In this document: positions 35,487 to 44,175 of the stretch, in pieces
Numbering within the stretch: position 1 is the stretch's first letter
Layout: the number at the start of each line of letters is the position of its first letter
Assembly: GCA_027214385.1 (NCBI GenBank)
Contig: JAPVXR010000012.1
Coordinates: forward strand, 79,515-143,514
DNA from: Cryomorphaceae bacterium 1068
Lineage (GTDB): Bacteria; Bacteroidota; Bacteroidia; Flavobacteriales_D; Cryomorphaceae
Length of the DNA: 64,000 bases
Reading direction: 5' to 3'
Made by a program: the position numbers and the translations under genes
Notes under the pieces: generated by a model
What the model saw: the letters and a program-made list of their open reading frames with translations, nothing else
What the model was told of the DNA's origin: nothing
Databases searched by the model: none

Positions 35487-35978
35487 TTACATGGCTGTCG
35501 CCAATGCAGAAATTCGGAACCAGTACGCCTGGCCTTTTTGAAGGCCTCTAACTGTAAATGATGTCGACCGAGTTTTACTATAAACCTGCCATTCTGGTTT
35601 ATTAGCCTCTTCGAAATTTGCATACTCAATGACGAATAGCGAATTAGGGTCATGATAGTTCCATTCAAGGTGAATGGGCAATATGTTATTCGCTGTAGCA
35701 ACTTGTAAACCTATCGGACGCATAGGTGTAGATTCAGTTGGGAAACTTTTTTCCATTCCTTTCAAGATAAAAATCAAATCAATGTAGCATTCCAACAAAA
35801 AGCCTGGACTTCCCTGTTCAGCCGAAAACAATTCGTTTTCCAATCGCTCGACAGACCATAAAAGCGCATCCAATCGATCATTCTTTTGATGAAGACCTTC
35901 ACGGGCTGATCTCAAGGCAGAAATGCATCTGACTTGCAGAGAATGTTCGTTTTTTCCAATGGCGTATTGTTCGCTCAT
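35487..35978 (-). CDS. Unrecognised protein with C-terminal fibronectin type III-like domain
   Basis: A 163-residue protein without a signal peptide. Residues 1-75 are helical; residues about 80-160 have the strand pattern of a fibronectin type III domain (LHLEWNYHDPNSLFVIEYA-type strand pair, then FTVRGLQKGQAYWFRISALA, where the YWFRI strand is diagnostic). Similar small proteins occur next to one another in Bacteroidota genomes without assigned function. It is flanked by a 270-base gap with no evident features. Confidence 0.6.
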   Translation of the reverse strand: MSEQYAIGKNEHSLQVRCISALRSAREGLHQKNDRLDALLWSVERLENELFSAEQGSPGFLLECYIDLIFILKGMEKSFPTESTPMRPIGLQVATANNILPIHLEWNYHDPNSLFVIEYANFEEANKPEWQVYSKTRSTSFTVRGLQKGQAYWFRISALATAM

Positions 35979-36250
35979 TTTATTTGATTATTCCTTGTGA
36001 GATACGATGGTTTCCCTATTTGGTTACACCGCTGTTTAGTTTTTCTTAGGTTTTAAATGAGTCGTTAGTGAGCAGTAGGCAGTTTAAAGGTTAACATTGC
36101 TTATTCAAGTTTTCATTAAGCTGTTTTTAATCTTTGAAGCGTTTCTTTAATCAGTTTTTTCAAGACTGTAATTCAATGAGCACGACAATGATGTCCAACT
36201 CAGCCTCAACTAATTCGATATCTTTCTATTGAGATAAACGAGTTTTGACT

Positions 36251-36850
36251 TTACTCGGTCTTCGAAAAGGCTTTTTTAACATGAGTCCAAGCCTCAGAGA
36301 TCTCGCCTTTGAAGTTTGACCATCCTTCTTCCGTTTCTTGGCTCATTTCTCCAAGTTTAGATTCCAGATTGCGAATAGATTTGTTCAAATCTTCTTTCTT
36401 CTCTATCCATTCATCAGATGCGTCGGATGCACCCAGGGTCATTTGCAACCTCAAAAGGTCAAAACGGGTATGCCACTCGTCAAATTTTGAATCTGCTTTT
36501 CCAGCTAATTCTCGAACATTTTTCTTCGAATCTCCCATCAGTTTTATAGATGCCTCATTCGCACCTCTAATCAATGAGGTCAACTTTTTTCTTTGCTCTT
36601 GTATCGCCTCTTTGGTTTCGGCTTTTCCAAGCGCAGCTTGTACTTCTAGCTCCTCGAGCTTTGTTCGCATTTCCACAGAAGCAATAGATGCCTCAGTTTC
36701 AAGAGAGGTTCTGGTTTCTTTTGACCAGTTGAGGATTTCTTTTTTCTGTTCTTCGAATTTATTGCTTAATTCCTTCGAGCCTAAATGCAATTGCACACGA
36801 AGTTCATCAGCTGTAGCCCTCCAGCGATTAATAAAATTCTCTTTGTCCAT
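36251..36850 (-). CDS. Coiled-coil protein with internal repeats, unknown function
   Basis: A 199-residue, highly charged, almost entirely helical protein without signal or membrane helix. Three related units are visible, each with L-x-x-Q-x-x-L-G followed by a charged stretch: LRVQLHLGSKE (17-27), LEVQAALGKAE (68-78) and LRLQMTLGASD (133-143), with a Lys/Arg pair 13-15 residues after each Gly. The ATG at 36850 is used because the upstream in-frame codons show no helical continuation. It resembles apolipoprotein-like or LEA-like amphipathic helices that bind membranes; this is inference only. Confidence 0.65.
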   Translation of the reverse strand: MDKENFINRWRATADELRVQLHLGSKELSNKFEEQKKEILNWSKETRTSLETEASIASVEMRTKLEELEVQAALGKAETKEAIQEQRKKLTSLIRGANEASIKLMGDSKKNVRELAGKADSKFDEWHTRFDLLRLQMTLGASDASDEWIEKKEDLNKSIRNLESKLGEMSQETEEGWSNFKGEISEAWTHVKKAFSKTE

Positions 36851-37059
36851 TTTGAAAAAGTTTTGGTTGCAGTAAATGTAGACAATTCTTACTGACTTGA
36901 AAGTGGTTATCAAAGATTTTCTAAAATGTTCCCAACCTTTTCTTTTTAAGACATTCGATTCTGCCTCAACGAATTTTGGGTAATGAGGAATTTGGAAAGA
37001 AAGTATTAAAATACATAGGAAAAGTTATTTTCCTCTGCGACCCATTTCTCCGAATCAGG

Positions 37060-38643
37060 TTAGTAGAGAACCGCTGCTTGCGCATTTATTTTTCCCCATC
37101 CGAAGTTACTATCTCTAGAAGGGTAAAAGTTGGAGGCATTTTTCAAAGCTTCCAATACGTCTTCTTTTGATTGACTGAGATCATTGGACCACACTAGAGC
37201 CGCAATACCGGCTGCTGTGGCTGTTGCTACCGAAGAGCCTCCTGTATAGTTCGGGTCATTACCCGAATCAGCAAGAGTGAGTGGGGTCCTGCCAGAATTG
37301 TTGCGATCTTCCATGGTTACTACGAAATCTACTTGAGAACCACTGTGGCAAGTCGAGCACTTTTCCATAGGAGATCCTGTTTTCGTTCCAGTTACCGCTA
37401 TGGTATTGCTCAAAGTAGCCGGGAAAATTACTCCTACGAACGTTGTAAACTCAAATGATGTACCCGCTGCTGTAAAGATCATTTTACCCTGATTGTAGGC
37501 AAAGTTGATTGCATCTGTAATTTGACTGCTCGAAAAGAGATTACCCATTGACATAGAAATAATATCAACGTCGGCTCTGTTTCCCAAGAAGGTAAATGCA
37601 TCGGATACACCGTCTTGTTCAGCACTCGTGTCGTGAACGACATCTTCCGCGGCTCGAATTCCGATCAGATTACTCTGAAAAGCCACACCGGCAAATGATC
37701 CATCACTACTGGCAGGGCCTGCAGCTGTACCCGCCATATTTGTTCCATGTCCGCAAAGGTCATCAATGCCATCGTTTTCGCAGAATATAAACAAGAAACA
37801 AGGGTCGTGAAATCCATAGCGCTCAACGGTCCGACTGCCGGAAAGACCACCGGAAAACTCACTGTTCAACTTTGCTTGATCAGATGAAATTCCAGTATCG
37901 ATAATACCCATAGTCACTCCGTTTCCTCGGCTGCTTGCCTTCCAAGCTTTATGAATCTTCATGTCAATAAAGTTCCAACTTACTCTTGGTCCTTGAGGTG
38001 CAGTAAAGTAGTCGCTTGGGCTGGGGTTGGCTATTCCCGAGTTTCCTCCACAACCGCTGTCGGATCGCCATGGACCCTCATTCTCAAATGTAAACCCCAT
38101 TGGTTCTGCATAACGTACTACACTAAAGTTACGTAGGTTGGCCAAGATTTCGTAATCCCAAATTCTGATATTGAAGTAGGGTAGCGGCTTATCGCCAAAA
38201 ACCAGTAAATCTTCTGCTTCTACAGAGAGTGTCGGATACTTGCGCTTGGTCTCCGAAACCACATAATTGATCAGGCTATTCTTGGTGTTTTTCCATTCAG
38301 GTGACTCCACATCGATTTGATGAATGCTTTGATCCAAGTTGCCATATCCATCCGGCTGATATCCCACGGAAATGACACTATCCGATGAAATCGTTGTGCT
38401 CCACAAAGTGTAGTCATCATAATTTGACCAAGACACAACGCCATATCTCTCGAGATGAGAAGAGAATTCTTGAACCAATTCAGAATGACTTAGAGGTTCT
38501 CGATTATTCAAAGGTTCTACCGGATTAATCAGTGTCAACTCTGTATTAGCAGGATTCGAATTAACAGGAATGCTCTCTTTTTCTTTTTGGCAAGAAAGAA
38601 GTGCAATGCTTAATAAAGGGATTGTAAAATAGCGTAAGCGCAT
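37060..38643 (-). CDS. S8 family serine peptidase (subtilisin-like lipoprotein)
   Basis: A 527-residue lipoprotein: signal ending LLSC (Cys about 18), an N-terminal region of about 180 residues (likely propeptide), and a subtilisin domain. Catalytic Asp in MGIIDTGIS, His in CGHGTNMAGT, Ser in GGSSVATATAAG. The oxyanion-hole position, usually Asn in AAGN, reads TAAGTSFEF here, a Thr substitution. Insertions with paired cysteines occur around FHDPCFLFIFCEND and KCSTCHSG. No type IX sorting domain is present, so it is likely anchored by its lipid. Confidence 0.87.
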   Translation of the reverse strand: MRLRYFTIPLLSIALLSCQKEKESIPVNSNPANTELTLINPVEPLNNREPLSHSELVQEFSSHLERYGVVSWSNYDDYTLWSTTISSDSVISVGYQPDGYGNLDQSIHQIDVESPEWKNTKNSLINYVVSETKRKYPTLSVEAEDLLVFGDKPLPYFNIRIWDYEILANLRNFSVVRYAEPMGFTFENEGPWRSDSGCGGNSGIANPSPSDYFTAPQGPRVSWNFIDMKIHKAWKASSRGNGVTMGIIDTGISSDQAKLNSEFSGGLSGSRTVERYGFHDPCFLFIFCENDGIDDLCGHGTNMAGTAAGPASSDGSFAGVAFQSNLIGIRAAEDVVHDTSAEQDGVSDAFTFLGNRADVDIISMSMGNLFSSSQITDAINFAYNQGKMIFTAAGTSFEFTTFVGVIFPATLSNTIAVTGTKTGSPMEKCSTCHSGSQVDFVVTMEDRNNSGRTPLTLADSGNDPNYTGGSSVATATAAGIAALVWSNDLSQSKEDVLEALKNASNFYPSRDSNFGWGKINAQAAVLY

Positions 38644-38736
38644 GGTTAGAATTATTTGGTTGTGTGCAAGTTCATCATTCTAGATGAAAAAAGAAAGAGC
38701 TCTTTAGAAGCCGTCTTATCAACAACAAGGAAATTT

Positions 38737-38744
38737 TATATTTG
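38737..38744 (+). promoter_or_regulatory. TAnnTTTG promoter of the DPP III-like gene
   Basis: TATATTTG, a perfect -7 element, ends 20 bases before the ATG at 38765, giving a short leader of about 16 bases. Confidence 0.6.
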
Positions 38745-38764
38745 CGCTGCTTAAAAAACGAACC

Positions 38765-40822
38765 ATGAAAAGAATTCTTTCATCACTATTAACTGTAGTA
38801 TTTGCTATCACTTTGATGACTTCATGTCAGAATGAAGGAGCAAATGATCAAACAGGTCAATCTTCAGAGAATACTTCCGACGGAAGTGAAGCCAACTTTC
38901 AAACAATGACGGAGCAATTCGCAGACATTAAAATCCTGCGATACCAAATTCCCGCATGGGATGAGCTGACCCTGCAGCAAAAGGAATTGACATACTACCT
39001 CACGCAAGCCGGAACTGCCGGAAGGGATATGATGTATGATCAAAACTATCGCCACAATCTGACGATCAGAAGGACACTTGAAAATGTTTTTAGAAGCTTT
39101 GACGGTGATAAGTCTACTGATAGTTGGAAGGCATTTGAGACCTACCTGAAGCGCATCTGGTTTGCCAATGGTATTCATCACCATTACTCCTACGAGAAAT
39201 TCACAACCGAATTTGATCGTGTTTACTTGGAAACCTTACTTGCTGAAACGGGGTCAGAGTTGAGCGATGAAGTGATGACCGTGATTTTCGATCCAACGAT
39301 AGATTCTAAGAAAGTGAGCAAAGACCCGAATAAAGACCTTGTATTAGCGAGCGCCGTAAATTTTTACGATCCTACGCTTACCGAGGCGGACGTCAACGCT
39401 TTCTACGAAGTGAAGAAGAAAGACAAAGATCCCAAACGTCCTATTTCTTATGGACTGAACTCAAAGCTCGTGAAAGAGAACGGACAAGTAATGGAGAAAA
39501 CATGGAAAGTCGGAGGAATGTACGGACCTGCTTTGGAGAAAGTAGTTTACTGGCTGGAGAAGGCTAAGGCCGTTGCCGAAACGGACAAACAGAAAGAGTC
39601 TATCGGTTACCTGATTGAATACTACCAAACGGGTGATCTCAATAAATGGGATCAATACAATATTGCTTGGGTTCAAGATACCTTGAGTACGGTAGATTAT
39701 ATCAACGGTTTCGTAGAGGTGTACAATGACCCACTCGGATACCGCGGTTCCTATGAAACAGTCGTTGAGATTCGCGATTTGGATGCCTCCAAAAAGATGA
39801 AGGTCATTGCTGAAAACGCTCAGTACTTTGAAGACAATTCTTCGATTCTCGATGAGCACAAGAAGGAGAACGTCGTTGGGATTTCTTACAATTTTATCAA
39901 TGTCGCGGGCGAAGCAGGTGACGCCAGTCCTTCAACACCCATCGGCGTGAACCTACCCAATGCCGATTGGATTCGCGCCGAATACGGTTCGAAGTCCGTG
40001 AGTTTGGGAAACATCGTTGCGGCTTATGACAAAGCAGGAACTTCGGGATTCTTAGCAGAGTTTAGCCACGACAGTACCGAGATAGCTTTGGCCAAAAAAT
40101 ATGCGAAGCAAGCAGATAAACTTCATACGGCTCTTCACGAGGTGATTGGCCATGCAAGCGGAAAGTTGAATCCCGGGATTGGTACTCCAAAGGAGACCTT
40201 GAAAAACTATGCCAGCACATTGGAAGAAGGCCGTGCTGATTTGGTAGCTCTTTACTACATGCTCGATCCGAAATTGATTGAGATTGGAGTGATGGATGAC
40301 TTGGGAGTGGGCTATCATGCCTATGACGATTATATCAAGAATGGATTGATGACCCAATTACGTCGTATTGAGCCGGGAGCAGTTATAGAAGAAGACCACA
40401 TGAGAAACCGTCAGATGGTTGCTGCATGGGTATTCGAAAAAGGAGAAGCTGATAATGTGATTTCGAAAGTAATGCGCGACAGTCTGACCTACTTTGAAAT
40501 CAACGATTACGATAAGCTCCAAACACTATTCGGAGATTTGCTCAGAGAAATTCAACGCATTAAGTCTGAAGGCGACTATGAAGCGGGGAAAGCTTTGGTT
40601 GAGACTTATGGTGTTCAAGTTGACCCTGTGCTACATGCCGAAGTTTTGGCAAGAACCGAAAAGTTCAATAGCGCTCCTTATGGTGGCTTTATTAATCCGC
40701 AGTTGGTGCCGATTATGGAAGATGGAAAGATCACCGAAGTAAGGGTGGAATATCCGGACGATTTTGCCACGCAAATGCTCTATTATGCTGACGAATTCAC
40801 TACCCTTCCCGATTACAATTAG
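38765..40822 (+). CDS. Dipeptidyl-peptidase 3 family metallopeptidase (M49), lipoprotein
   Basis: A 685-residue lipoprotein with signal ending LMTSC (Cys about 21). The zinc motif is LHEVIGHASGK (His about 458 and 463), a variant of the DPP III HELLGH, with a third ligand in EEGRADLVALYY about 25 residues later. Length fits the bacterial M49 family. DPP III removes dipeptides from the N-terminus of short peptides; here it would act in the periplasm or at the outer membrane. A bidirectional terminator follows at 40843-40880. Confidence 0.9.
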   Translation: MKRILSSLLTVVFAITLMTSCQNEGANDQTGQSSENTSDGSEANFQTMTEQFADIKILRYQIPAWDELTLQQKELTYYLTQAGTAGRDMMYDQNYRHNLTIRRTLENVFRSFDGDKSTDSWKAFETYLKRIWFANGIHHHYSYEKFTTEFDRVYLETLLAETGSELSDEVMTVIFDPTIDSKKVSKDPNKDLVLASAVNFYDPTLTEADVNAFYEVKKKDKDPKRPISYGLNSKLVKENGQVMEKTWKVGGMYGPALEKVVYWLEKAKAVAETDKQKESIGYLIEYYQTGDLNKWDQYNIAWVQDTLSTVDYINGFVEVYNDPLGYRGSYETVVEIRDLDASKKMKVIAENAQYFEDNSSILDEHKKENVVGISYNFINVAGEAGDASPSTPIGVNLPNADWIRAEYGSKSVSLGNIVAAYDKAGTSGFLAEFSHDSTEIALAKKYAKQADKLHTALHEVIGHASGKLNPGIGTPKETLKNYASTLEEGRADLVALYYMLDPKLIEIGVMDDLGVGYHAYDDYIKNGLMTQLRRIEPGAVIEEDHMRNRQMVAAWVFEKGEADNVISKVMRDSLTYFEINDYDKLQTLFGDLLREIQRIKSEGDYEAGKALVETYGVQVDPVLHAEVLARTEKFNSAPYGGFINPQLVPIMEDGKITEVRVEYPDDFATQMLYYADEFTTLPDYN

Positions 40823-40842
40823 CATTCATTGAAAGTCATTTA

Positions 40843-40880
40843 CGAAAAGAGGCTGTCTCATACGGGACAGCCTCTTTTCG
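40843..40880. terminator. Bidirectional intrinsic terminator
   Basis: Perfect 15-bp arms (CGAAAAGAGGCTGTC / GACAGCCTCTTTTCG) with an eight-base loop, with A- and T-rich flanks on both sides. It lies between convergent genes and should end both. Confidence 0.9.
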
Positions 40881-40927
40881 TTTTATTAGCATGAAGTTTT
40901 TATCCTAGTTTTCCTCTGGCTATTGCT

Positions 40928-41530
40928 TTATGTGAGAAGAATTATCAACGAATATATCAATCCCGGGAAGTAAAAGAGTAGAGTAAGGACCAGGCTAATC
41001 CAAAATTCTGTTCCTACGCCTAGAATCAGAGCGACACCCAGTGGAGGTAAGAGAACTGTTATAATTATGGTCCAAACATTCACTTCATGAAAGTTCACGT
41101 CTCCTTTTGCGGTTTTCCCACTCACTCTATTTTTTCTAGTGTTAATTCTGAGGGGATAGGCCTTGTCAGCCGAAGGGGTATCAGCAATCTCAAGTTCACT
41201 CTGCTTAGTTGTTACGGGTTTAGCCATTAGGGCTTTACTCAATTCTATCGAAGCAGATTCCATTTCAATTCTTTCCTCTGTCTTAACTTTTATTACTTGA
41301 GCTTCTGATTTATTTGCCATGTCAGGTGTCTTAGCTTCGGCCAAAGCAGTTTCTTGAGAGGCATTCTCGTTTTCAGCTTTACTCGCGACAGAGGGCTTTT
41401 TAATATTTAGATTAAATCCTTTAGTATATCGTCTCTTTTGGACGATCGAGGTCGAGCCTAGTTCTGAGCTGGTTTGACAGGAAGTAGCTAATATTACTAC
41501 CAGCAGGCACAATGCGGAAAGTCGTTTCAT
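40928..41530 (-). CDS. Lipoprotein with C-terminal YqaE/Pmp3 domain
   Basis: A 200-residue protein: lipoprotein signal ending ILATSC (Cys about 18), a Lys/Glu/Ala/Ser-rich linker (about 30-145) that begins with the recurring Bacteroidota motif VQKRRYTKGFNLNI, and a Pmp3-like two-helix domain (about 150-200, LLPPLGVALILGVGTEF then FYFPGLIYSLII). The second copy of this domain in the window is the stand-alone protein at 6.0 kb. A lipid-anchored N-terminus joined to an inner-membrane hairpin is topologically odd. Confidence 0.85.
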   Translation of the reverse strand: MKRLSALCLLVVILATSCQTSSELGSTSIVQKRRYTKGFNLNIKKPSVASKAENENASQETALAEAKTPDMANKSEAQVIKVKTEERIEMESASIELSKALMAKPVTTKQSELEIADTPSADKAYPLRINTRKNRVSGKTAKGDVNFHEVNVWTIIITVLLPPLGVALILGVGTEFWISLVLTLLFYFPGLIYSLIILLT

Positions 41531-41703
41531 AAAAATGTGGTTTAGTTTTAAGTAATCATTGAATTGCGAATATGATGAAAATTGTTCAGCAGGTGTAATC
41601 GTCTAACCTGAATTTACAAATGTGTATAGTTTGAAGATAAAATCCAGGAATTATGGAACTGATAGGATAAATAACTTGGTCACTTTTGCGTATTTTCAGC
41701 CCG

Positions 41704-42873
41704 ATGAAAAAGATCAGCGGCGAACCGAATCTTCTGAAAGCAGCCTTTACGCATTATATCCATACGGGTTTGGAGGTGTACCGAAAACCGGCAATTGAGT
41801 ACATGCGCCATTCTGATGAACCGATACCCGACCGAGCGGGACGGCGCCATGCCGAAGATGCTCCTTTTACTTTTATCGATCTTTTCGCCGGAATAGGCGG
41901 TTTCCGTTTTGCCCTCGAACGACTAGGTGGGCACTGCGTATTTACCAGTGAATGGGATAAGTATTCTCAAAAAACGTATTTCGAGAATTTTGGTGATTTG
42001 CCTTTCGGCGATATTACTTCGGAAGAAACCAAATCGTTTATCCCTGACAACTTTGATATTCTCTGTGGTGGTTTTCCTTGTCAGGCTTTTTCCATTGCGG
42101 GAAAGCGAGGTGGGTTCAGCGACACAAGGGGTACGCTCTTTCATGATGTGGCTGAGATCATTCGACGCAAGCGACCGAGAGCCCTTTTCTTAGAGAATGT
42201 AAAAGGACTTTTCAATCACGACCGAGGAAAAACCCTGAAAACGATTTTAAATGTCCTCCGCGATGATTTGGGATACACCGTTCCCAATCCGAAAGTGGTC
42301 AACGCTAGAAATTACGGAGTTCCTCAAAACCGCGAAAGAGTCTTCATCATTGGTTTTCGGGATGAAGTTGATGCTGCTGAATTTGAGTACCCTGAACCCG
42401 ATGAGGAGGTCACCACTTTCGAAGAAGTTAAAGAAGAAAAACCCGTTTCGGTGAAGTACTACCTCTCGACCAAGTACCTCGAAACGCTGCGTGAACACAG
42501 ACGTAGGCACGAGTCGAAAGGCAATGGCTTCGGCTACGAAATCATTCCTGATGACGGCGTGGCCAATGCCATCGTCGTGGGTGGAATGGGACGCGAACGG
42601 AATCTGGTTTACGATGAGCGACTTACTGACTTTAATCCCGTAACCAAAATAAAGGGAGAAGTAAACCGTGAAGGAATTCGTCGTATGACCCCCAGGGAGT
42701 GGGCCCGATTGCAAGGCTTTCCCGAAACTTTCAAGATCGTGGTAAGCGACGCTCAGGCTTACAAGCAATTTGGAAATAGCGTGGCAGTACCAGCCATCGA
42801 GGCAACTGCGCGACAGTTGATCGAAGCACTCCGGTTAAACACTCAAGCACATGTTCAGGAAAGCCATCACTGA
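41704..42873 (+). CDS. DNA (cytosine-5-)-methyltransferase
   Basis: A 389-residue C5 cytosine methyltransferase. Motif I FIDLFAGIGGFR (about 57-68), catalytic motif IV GGFPCQAFS with Cys 126, motif VI LFLENVKG, motif VIII PQNRERVFIIG, motif IX RLQGFP and motif X FGNSVAVP are all present, with a target-recognition region between VIII and IX (about 230-330). An ATG at 41704 is used; a TTG 18 bases upstream is unlikely. Its end overlaps the next gene by 23 bases. The recognition sequence cannot be read from the protein. Confidence 0.93.
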   Translation: MKKISGEPNLLKAAFTHYIHTGLEVYRKPAIEYMRHSDEPIPDRAGRRHAEDAPFTFIDLFAGIGGFRFALERLGGHCVFTSEWDKYSQKTYFENFGDLPFGDITSEETKSFIPDNFDILCGGFPCQAFSIAGKRGGFSDTRGTLFHDVAEIIRRKRPRALFLENVKGLFNHDRGKTLKTILNVLRDDLGYTVPNPKVVNARNYGVPQNRERVFIIGFRDEVDAAEFEYPEPDEEVTTFEEVKEEKPVSVKYYLSTKYLETLREHRRRHESKGNGFGYEIIPDDGVANAIVVGGMGRERNLVYDERLTDFNPVTKIKGEVNREGIRRMTPREWARLQGFPETFKIVVSDAQAYKQFGNSVAVPAIEATARQLIEALRLNTQAHVQESHH

Positions 42874-43525
42874 CATAGAGCTCAAGGGCGATCAAATCTC
42901 CGTTTCCCGAAGTTTGGATATATCATTGAGCCAGGCAGAACAGCAAATTGCTGAGCTGAGCTATTCCGGAGTCGGACTTTCAAAAGATCCAAAAGTCGAA
43001 AAAGCTAAGCTACTGCCTTTTGCTTTGGCTTTTTATTACCACCTTTTTTCTCAGCGATCTATCCCAACCGAAAAAGAACTATTTGATCGATACGTCTCTT
43101 TTTCCGGAAGGGAGGAAGAGAACGAAATCATCATTGAAGAAGAACGATATTCCAAGACTGGATTACGTGCCCGACTCCTCAGAACCTATCCTTCGCTTAT
43201 TAGAGATTTTCACCTCTATCTGATGCTTCAAGAATCCAACCGTTTTCAATCAGTGGGTTATTCCTTGAGTAAAGACTATTACGATGGATTGGATCTTTCA
43301 TTGAATCATTCAGGGCAAGCTTTTCACCTCTCGGTTTACTTGCAAACGAAACGTTCTGCTGAATTCAAAAAGAAGAAGTACACTCGTCATGATTACATTG
43401 GAGTAAAGGAAATTGCCATTCCGCTTGAGTTTAATTCCATGGAGAAACTAGGGCAGATTTACGTCTGTACGGATGCACACATACAGACCGTACTCCATAA
43501 GATTGAATTGGACTCGCAGTCATGA
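42851..43525 (+). CDS. Unrecognised protein coupled to the methyltransferase; candidate type II restriction endonuclease
   Basis: A 224-residue protein that starts inside the methyltransferase gene and ends four bases into the next gene. I do not recognise the family. A region that could form a PD-(D/E)xK nuclease core is visible: Glu 128 in MLQESNRF, Asp 145/148 in KDYYDGLDLS, then a beta strand HLSVYLQTKRS giving Gln165-x-Lys167 as the (E/Q)xK element. A basic segment (EFKKKKYTRH, 171-180) could contact DNA. Position, size and coupling to an orphan-looking methyltransferase fit a cognate endonuclease. The evidence is circumstantial. Confidence 0.45.
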   Translation: MFRKAITDIELKGDQISVSRSLDISLSQAEQQIAELSYSGVGLSKDPKVEKAKLLPFALAFYYHLFSQRSIPTEKELFDRYVSFSGREEENEIIIEEERYSKTGLRARLLRTYPSLIRDFHLYLMLQESNRFQSVGYSLSKDYYDGLDLSLNHSGQAFHLSVYLQTKRSAEFKKKKYTRHDYIGVKEIAIPLEFNSMEKLGQIYVCTDAHIQTVLHKIELDSQS

Positions 43526-44082
43526 ATTACGATGAGGTCTACGCATCCAATTCGGCCTACTTCGGGAAGCCATTTCCCGAAGTGATTGACTATTTCAAGC
43601 GGCAAGGGAAAAGAGGTAATATTTTGGATGTGGGCTGCGGCCAAGGTCGCAATGCCATTCCTTTGGCCGAAATGGGGTACAAGGTTCATGGTATCGATAC
43701 TTCCTCAATTGCGATCGGTCAACTAAAGACTCAATTAGAAAATATAAGTCTTAATTTAAAAGTTGAACATAAAGAATTTATCTCTTTGACCAATCTCGAT
43801 CACTTCGACTTTATCCTGCTCGACGGCTTTTTCCATTTCTATGATCATGAGCTAGCTGATGAAGAAGTGAAAATGCGTCACCTCTTGGAGAATGTTCGTC
43901 CTGAATCTAAGTTGGTATTCTGCTTTGCCGATCACAGCGATTCGGTCTCAGCATTTCGGCAAATGATATCGAAATTGGCGGTTATTGAAGAGAGTCAAGT
44001 TCAATACGAGTACACCGACCCGGTTTCTCAATGGAAATTTGAAACCAATTATTTCTTTTCAGTGCTTCAATCTTTGCAATAA
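43522..44082 (+). CDS. Class I SAM-dependent methyltransferase (TehB/UbiE-like)
   Basis: A 186-residue Rossmann methyltransferase with SAM motif NILDVGCGQGRNAIPLA (about 33-49), the acidic GIDTSS and the post-I LLDGFFHFY motif. Its start overlaps the preceding gene by four bases (ATGA). This small type of methyltransferase acts on a small molecule or tellurite rather than DNA, so it is probably a fellow passenger of the operon rather than a second DNA methylase. No substrate can be assigned. Confidence 0.82.
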   Translation: MNYDEVYASNSAYFGKPFPEVIDYFKRQGKRGNILDVGCGQGRNAIPLAEMGYKVHGIDTSSIAIGQLKTQLENISLNLKVEHKEFISLTNLDHFDFILLDGFFHFYDHELADEEVKMRHLLENVRPESKLVFCFADHSDSVSAFRQMISKLAVIEESQVQYEYTDPVSQWKFETNYFFSVLQSLQ

Positions 44083-44136
44083 GGAAAGGTCATCTGGAAG
44101 TTTTTTTGAGGGGTTGCACAATAAATATATATACCT

Positions 44137-44148
44137 CATAGTTCTATG
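44137..44148. promoter_or_regulatory. 12-bp palindrome, possible PadR operator
   Basis: CATAGTTCTATG has perfect 5-bp arms and lies 28 bases before the PadR start codon, within the expected -33 region of the promoter at 44164-44171. Confidence 0.3.
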
Positions 44149-44163
44149 TATTGAATATTGATA

Positions 44164-44171
44164 TATATTTG
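44164..44171 (+). promoter_or_regulatory. TAnnTTTG promoter element four bases before the padR-like ATG
   Basis: TATATTTG, an exact -7 element, is followed after only four bases (CCCT) by the ATG at 44176, predicting a leaderless or nearly leaderless transcript. Confidence 0.6.
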
Positions 44172-44175
44172 CCCT

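Noticed and set aside
40843..40880. attC-like palindrome
   Set aside because: Perfect arms, flanking A/T tracts and a position between convergent genes identify it as a bidirectional terminator.
43522..44082. Second DNA methyltransferase of the restriction-modification operon
   Set aside because: It lacks the PC or DPPY/NPPY catalytic motifs of DNA methyltransferases and any target-recognition region; it is a small-molecule type SAM enzyme.
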